From: Clostridia bacterium
GTDB taxonomy: Bacteria > Bacillota > Clostridia > HGM11327
Direction: 5' to 3'
DNA: 9,602 nucleotides
NCBI GenBank assembly: GCA_017935525.1
Contig: JAGBHJ010000082.1
Location: 1-9,602 of the forward strand
Within the stretch, counting starts at the first letter, position 1. Every line of letters starts with the position of its first letter. The notes beneath the pieces were generated by a model that saw only the letters and a list, made by a program, of their open reading frames with translations, made no database searches and was not told where the DNA came from. The translations under genes were made by a program, and so were the position numbers. Shown here in pieces: positions 6,421 to 9,602 of this stretch.

Positions 6421-6449
6421 TTGAAATTTTTTGGAATGTATGGTATAAT
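6421..6449 (+). promoter_or_regulatory. pepP-efp promoter
   Basis: TTGAAA (6421-6426), a 17-bp spacer and a perfect TATAAT (6444-6449) with TGG before it (extended -10). Transcription should start near 6456, giving a 45-base leader before the pepP ATG. Confidence 0.85.
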
Positions 6450-6465
6450 TACATTGCTGGATTGT

Positions 6466-6485
6466 GGGCAGTTGCCCCTTCGGCA
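6466..6485 (+). promoter_or_regulatory. Two mutually exclusive small hairpins in the pepP leader
   Basis: GGGC (6466-6469) can pair with GCCC (6474-6477). Alternatively TGCC (6473-6476) can pair with GGCA (6482-6485). Both use the same bases, and the AGGAGG ribosome binding site (6487-6492) begins immediately after. The stems are only 4 bp, so a regulatory role is speculative. Confidence 0.2.
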
Positions 6486-6500
6486 CAGGAGGAATAAATT

Positions 6501-7577
6501 ATGAGTTACGCTATCGATCAACTCAGGGCAAGGATGTCTTCCGAGGGCGTTGATGCAGTTGTAATTATCGACGGCATGAACAGACGCTATTTTTCCGGAT
6601 TTACGGGTACGGCGGGTACCGTGCTTGTGACGGATAAGGACTGTATTTTTATGACGGACAGCCGTTATACCGTGCAGTCAAAGAGGCAGTGCCCGGAGTT
6701 TGAGATAAAGGAGCTTTCCGGTAAGGAGCTTTTGAACTTCCTCAATACTTATTTTGAGGAGAACGGCGTCAAGAGGATCTGGGTGGATGAGAATGCGCTG
6801 ACATTTGCGCAGTACAGGTCCATCGCAAATGCTTGCGGTGACGTTGAGGTGCTGGAGGGCGGTAAGTATTTTTCAGAAATACGTCAGGTAAAGACTCCCG
6901 ATGAAATAAGGATCATGAAGGAAGCCGCAAAGAACGCAGGCATCGCCTACATGAAGACGCTTGACATGATCAAGCCCGGAGTTACGGAGATACAGATCGC
7001 AAAGACCTTTGAGCAGCACGTTATTGAGCTGGGGGATGAAATGTCCTTCATCATCGTGGCATCGGGCGAGAATGCGGCGTGCCCCCACAACGTTCCCGGC
7101 AAGAGGGAGATCCGTGAGGGTGACATCGTCACCATAGACTTTGGCGTTATCCACGAGGGCTACAATTCCGACTGCACAAGAACGTTTGCGGTTGGTAAGC
7201 TTTCAGCAGAGCTGGAAAAGATCTACAATATCGTGGCAGAGGCGCAGGCTACTGCTTGCAAGGCGGTAAAGGCGGGCGCGGTGTGCTGCGAGCTGGACAA
7301 GATCGCAAGGGATATTATCACCGAGGCAGGCTACGGTCAGTATTTTGGTCACAGCCTTGGACACAGCCTTGGACTTGATATCCATGAGCTCCCCGGTCTT
7401 AATAAGGTCAACACTCAGGTGTTGGAGCCCGGTATGTTTGTTACGGTAGAGTCCGGTATTTATATTGAGGGCTTGGGCGGATGCAGAATAGAGGATACTC
7501 TTATGGTTACACAGGACGGTGCCGAAAGCATTACGGACGACGTGCCTAAGGGACTTTATATAAAAGAATTTATTTAA
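6501..7577 (+). CDS. pepP: Xaa-Pro aminopeptidase (M24 family, YqhT/PepP type)
   Basis: The cytoplasmic metallopeptidase removes N-terminal residues preceding proline. The ATG at 6501 has AGGAGG 8 bases upstream, giving 358 aa, the typical length of the short Gram-positive form (YqhT, about 353). The N-terminal creatinase-like domain (about 1-125, with MNRRYFSGFTG) is followed by the pita-bread catalytic domain. The five metal ligands are all present: D213 (IDFG), D224 (YNSDCTR), H288 (GHSLG), E317 (VESGIY) and E331 (IEDT). The catalytic His is H295 (LDIHELP), seven residues after H288 as in methionine aminopeptidase. It lies 24 bp before efp and shares its promoter, a pairing common in Firmicutes. 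Related M24 enzymes (prolidase) are less likely because of the length and this context. Confidence 0.95.
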   Translation: MSYAIDQLRARMSSEGVDAVVIIDGMNRRYFSGFTGTAGTVLVTDKDCIFMTDSRYTVQSKRQCPEFEIKELSGKELLNFLNTYFEENGVKRIWVDENALTFAQYRSIANACGDVEVLEGGKYFSEIRQVKTPDEIRIMKEAAKNAGIAYMKTLDMIKPGVTEIQIAKTFEQHVIELGDEMSFIIVASGENAACPHNVPGKREIREGDIVTIDFGVIHEGYNSDCTRTFAVGKLSAELEKIYNIVAEAQATACKAVKAGAVCCELDKIARDIITEAGYGQYFGHSLGHSLGLDIHELPGLNKVNTQVLEPGMFVTVESGIYIEGLGGCRIEDTLMVTQDGAESITDDVPKGLYIKEFI

Positions 7578-7601
7578 TACAATGGTATAAGGAGATTTAT
7601 T

Positions 7602-8159
7602 ATGGTTGTTGCAGGTGATATCAGAAAGGGTACCACGTTTGAGTTGGAGGGAAAGGTTTACACAGTTGTTGAATTTATGCACGTTAAGCCCGGTAAGGGT
7701 GCTGCATTCGTTCGTACAAAGCTTAAGGACGTTATGACAGGCGGCGCAGTTGAAAAGACATTCAACCCCAGTGAAAAGCTTGAGAGCGCAGTTATCGAAA
7801 CACGCGAGATGCAGTACAGCTACAACGATGGCGAGTTCTACTACTTTATGGACAACGAGACATACGAGCAGGTTCCTCTTACAGAGGAGGAGGTTGGCGA
7901 TGCTCTCAAGTACATGAAGGAAGAAATGGATATGACTATCAGATTCTACAAGGGCAAGGCGTTCAACGTACAGGCTCCCAACTTTGTTGTTCTTGAGGTT
8001 ACGGAAACAGAGCCCGGCTTTAAGGGTGACACAGCTACATCAGGCACAAAGCCCGCTACTGTTGAGACAGGCGCAGTTGTTCAGGTTCCGTTGTTTGTTA
8101 ACGAGGGCGACAAGATCAGGATCGACACACGTACAGACGAGTACATGGAGAGAGCATAA
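7602..8159 (+). CDS. efp: Translation elongation factor P
   Basis: EF-P binds between the P and E sites and restores peptide-bond formation on polyproline stretches. At 185 aa it has full standard length, with an N-terminal KOW-like domain (about 1-62) and two OB domains. The modification loop reads HVKPGKGAAF with Lys32 at the tip. This matches K34 of E. coli (beta-lysylated) and K32 of B. subtilis (5-aminopentanol-modified). The modification used here cannot be told, since no epmA/B, earP or other modification gene is in the window. The C-terminus has GDKIRIDTRTDEY, the conserved EF-P signature region. TAAGGAG (7588-7594) stands 7 bases before the ATG. It is second in the pepP-efp operon and is followed by a terminator. 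Confidence 0.98.
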   Translation: MVVAGDIRKGTTFELEGKVYTVVEFMHVKPGKGAAFVRTKLKDVMTGGAVEKTFNPSEKLESAVIETREMQYSYNDGEFYYFMDNETYEQVPLTEEEVGDALKYMKEEMDMTIRFYKGKAFNVQAPNFVVLEVTETEPGFKGDTATSGTKPATVETGAVVQVPLFVNEGDKIRIDTRTDEYMERA

Positions 8160-8173
8160 GCAAAAGCACTCAT

Positions 8174-8210
8174 GGGAGAACTGGGATAATGCCCATGTTC
8201 TCCCTTTGTT
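8174..8210 (+). terminator. Rho-independent terminator of the pepP-efp operon
   Basis: GGGAGAAC (8174-8181) pairs perfectly with GTTCTCCC (8197-8204). An inner TGGG/CCCA stem (8182-8185 with 8192-8195) stacks on it past a single bulged T, and the loop is ATAATG. The tail is TTTGTT, weaker than an ideal T-run. It begins 14 bases after the efp stop. Confidence 0.8.
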
Positions 8211-8255
8211 ATGTTAACGGTTACGGTATTTTTGTAAGGATGGAGGAGAGACTCG

Positions 8256-9197
8256 ATGGAGTTCACCACGATTTTGTTTCAGGTATTATCTCTTTTTGTG
8301 ATGATGGGTATAGGCGTTTTTGCACGCAAGAAAGGCTATATGTCCAACGAGGCAAAAAAGGGAATGACGGACATCCTTATAAAAATAGTTACCCCTGCGG
8401 TAGTCGTAAGCTCGTTTTCGGGTGAATTTGTAAAGAGCAAGCTGGAAAATGCGTTGATCGTGCTGGCTGGCGCGTTTATAATGCATATTATACTGTGCCT
8501 TACAAGCCTTTTGATGTATCGCAAGAGAGAAAAGGCAAAGCAGGCTGTGCTGAGGTTTGGCATAATATTCGGCAATTTTGGTTTTATGGGCTTTCCCGTG
8601 CTTCAAAGCTTGTTTGGCATTGACGGCGTATTTTACGGGGCAATGTTTACGGCGGCGTTCTATTTGTTCTCATGGACCTTTGGCGTGTCGCTGTTTACAA
8701 AGACCTCCGGGTTAAAGGATACTGTAAAGTCAATACTCAACCCGCCATTTATTGCGGTGATACTGAGCTTACTGATGTATATTTCCCCTTTCCGTCTGCC
8801 GTCGTTTTTTCAGAGCCCGGTGGATGCCATCGGCGCTATGAATACCCCGCTTTCCATGCTGATAGTGGGTTCCATATTTGCAGACGTTAAGCTGAAGGAC
8901 CTTGTAAAGGACAAGGTGATGTACGTTAGCGTGGCGTTGAGAATATTGGGTGCTCCAATATTTGCTATGCTGGTGATGGTGGTGCTGAATCTGATAACGG
9001 GCGGCAAGTTTTCCGGTATGCCGTTTGAGATAATCGTGCTGGAGGAGGCAATGCCCGCAGGCGCATATACGGCGATATTTGCCTCAAAGTTTGGCGGGGA
9101 TGATAAGTTGGCGTCGCTGATAGTGGCTGTGTCCACTGCGCTTTCCGTTTTGACAATACCGCTGGTGGCATGGCTTATGGGCGTGTGCGGCATTTGA
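8256..9197 (+). CDS. AEC-family (auxin efflux carrier-type) membrane transporter
   Basis: The protein is 313 aa, the normal length for bacterial AEC permeases, with about ten hydrophobic segments in two halves around a central loop (about residues 148-158). Recognisable family blocks are FGNFGFMGFPV (105-115), NTPLSMLIVGS (196-206), EEAMPAGAYTAIFASKFGGD (263-282) and STALSVLTIPL (293-303). The half-helix breaks around the conserved prolines fit the elevator-type transport fold. Bacterial members move small organic anions such as malate or lactate, but the substrate cannot be predicted. The ATG at 8256 has GGAGGAG (8242-8248) 7 bases upstream. It lies after the efp terminator without a clear promoter of its own: only weak TTG and AT-rich matches are seen at 8207-8235. 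The next gene starts 69 bp downstream and may be co-transcribed. Confidence 0.93.
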   Translation: MEFTTILFQVLSLFVMMGIGVFARKKGYMSNEAKKGMTDILIKIVTPAVVVSSFSGEFVKSKLENALIVLAGAFIMHIILCLTSLLMYRKREKAKQAVLRFGIIFGNFGFMGFPVLQSLFGIDGVFYGAMFTAAFYLFSWTFGVSLFTKTSGLKDTVKSILNPPFIAVILSLLMYISPFRLPSFFQSPVDAIGAMNTPLSMLIVGSIFADVKLKDLVKDKVMYVSVALRILGAPIFAMLVMVVLNLITGGKFSGMPFEIIVLEEAMPAGAYTAIFASKFGGDDKLASLIVAVSTALSVLTIPLVAWLMGVCGI

Positions 9198-9265
9198 ATT
9201 AGATAACAACAAAAGCCCCAGGGTTATTTTGTGTAATATAAAGCATAGAATATAGGAGGATACAT

Positions 9266-9602
9266 ATGATAGAAGAATTGAAGAACAAAAAAGCGTTTAT
9301 ATGTGATATGGACGGTGTGCTCTACCACGGCAACAGATTGATAGACGGTGCTCTTGATTTTATTGAGTGGCTCAAGAGAGAAAATAAGAAGTACCTCTTT
9401 TTGACAAACAGCTCCGAGCGCTCCCCCAGAGAATTAAAGCAGAAGCTGGAGAGGCTGGGCGTTTCCGTTGACGAGAGCCATTTTTATACAAGCGCTATTG
9501 CAACGGCAAAATTCCTTGCGTCACAGCATCCCGGTTGTACGGTATATACCATCGGTGAGGCTGGCCTTATCAATGCCCTGTATGAGGTTGGCATTACAAT
9601 GA
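9266..9602 (+). CDS. HAD-IIA (NagD-like) phosphatase, N-terminal part only
   Basis: The ATG at 9266 follows a strong TAGGAGGA (9253-9260). The 112 codons before the edge read MIEELKNKKAFICDMDGVLY, then a TNSS motif. DMDGVLY is HAD motif I, with the nucleophile Asp14 and acid/base Asp16; TNSS is motif II. The block YTSAIATAKFL after motif II marks the start of the class IIA cap domain shared by NagD, AraL and 4-nitrophenylphosphatases. Full-length members have about 260 residues, so roughly 60 percent of the gene, including motifs III and IV, is outside the window. Such enzymes hydrolyse sugar phosphates or nucleotides with broad specificity, in the cytoplasm. The 68-bp gap after the transporter holds no firm promoter or terminator, so the two genes may form one unit. 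Confidence 0.92.
   Translation, partial: MIEELKNKKAFICDMDGVLYHGNRLIDGALDFIEWLKRENKKYLFLTNSSERSPRELKQKLERLGVSVDESHFYTSAIATAKFLASQHPGCTVYTIGEAGLINALYEVGITM

Noticed and set aside
7583..7591. TGGTATAAG as a possible extended -10 promoter just before efp
   Set aside because: No -35 element lies 16-18 bp upstream, and transcription would start about 5 bases before the ATG, cutting off the ribosome binding site.
1..9602. A hidden defence island, CRISPR array, biosynthetic cluster or mobile element
   Set aside because: No direct-repeat array, transposase, integrase, terminal inverted repeats, nuclease or toxin-antitoxin pair is visible. Most genes are core housekeeping genes.

Overview
The window looks like chromosomal DNA of a low-to-mid GC anaerobic Firmicute, most likely a gut-type member of class Clostridia (Oscillospiraceae/Ruminococcaceae-like). 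This is inferred from strong AGGAGG-type ribosome binding sites, near-consensus sigma-A promoters, frequent AGA/AAG codons, a Gram-positive style pepP-efp pair, and a lepA-hemW pair. The genus cannot be named from sequence alone. No rRNA, tRNA, insertion sequence, CRISPR array or phage gene was seen.

Layout. At the left edge, on the minus strand, is a family 2 membrane glycosyltransferase whose C-terminus lies outside the window (1-1153). A 319-bp divergent intergenic region follows, with a promoter in each direction and a perfect 16-bp palindrome. It leads to a small unrecognised three-helix membrane protein (1473-1787) that has the best promoter in the window and its own terminator. From there everything is on the plus strand: lepA-hemW as an overlapping pair (1926-4860), pfkA with its own promoter, structured leader and terminator (4882-6050), a small YkgJ-type cysteine cluster protein placed directly after that terminator (6062-6388), pepP-efp as an operon with its own promoter and terminator (6421-8210), an AEC-family transporter (8256-9197), and the N-terminal third or so of a HAD-IIA phosphatase cut by the right edge (9266-9602).

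How the genes relate. LepA (EF4) and EF-P both act on stalled or perturbed ribosomes. PepP is an Xaa-Pro peptidase next to the factor that helps make proline-rich proteins. HemW is a radical SAM heme-trafficking protein. PfkA is the committed step of glycolysis. These are housekeeping genes in separate transcription units and do not form one pathway. The accessory content is limited to the glycosyltransferase, the small membrane protein and the two right-hand genes.

I found no convincing new multi-gene system. The points most worth a second look are: the small membrane protein with its consensus promoter and palindrome; a shared unusual promoter layout in front of lepA and pfkA (a second TTGAC exactly 9 bp downstream, inside the spacer); the structured pfkA leader; the PfkA substitutions in otherwise well-conserved motifs; and the terminator placed just before the YkgJ gene.
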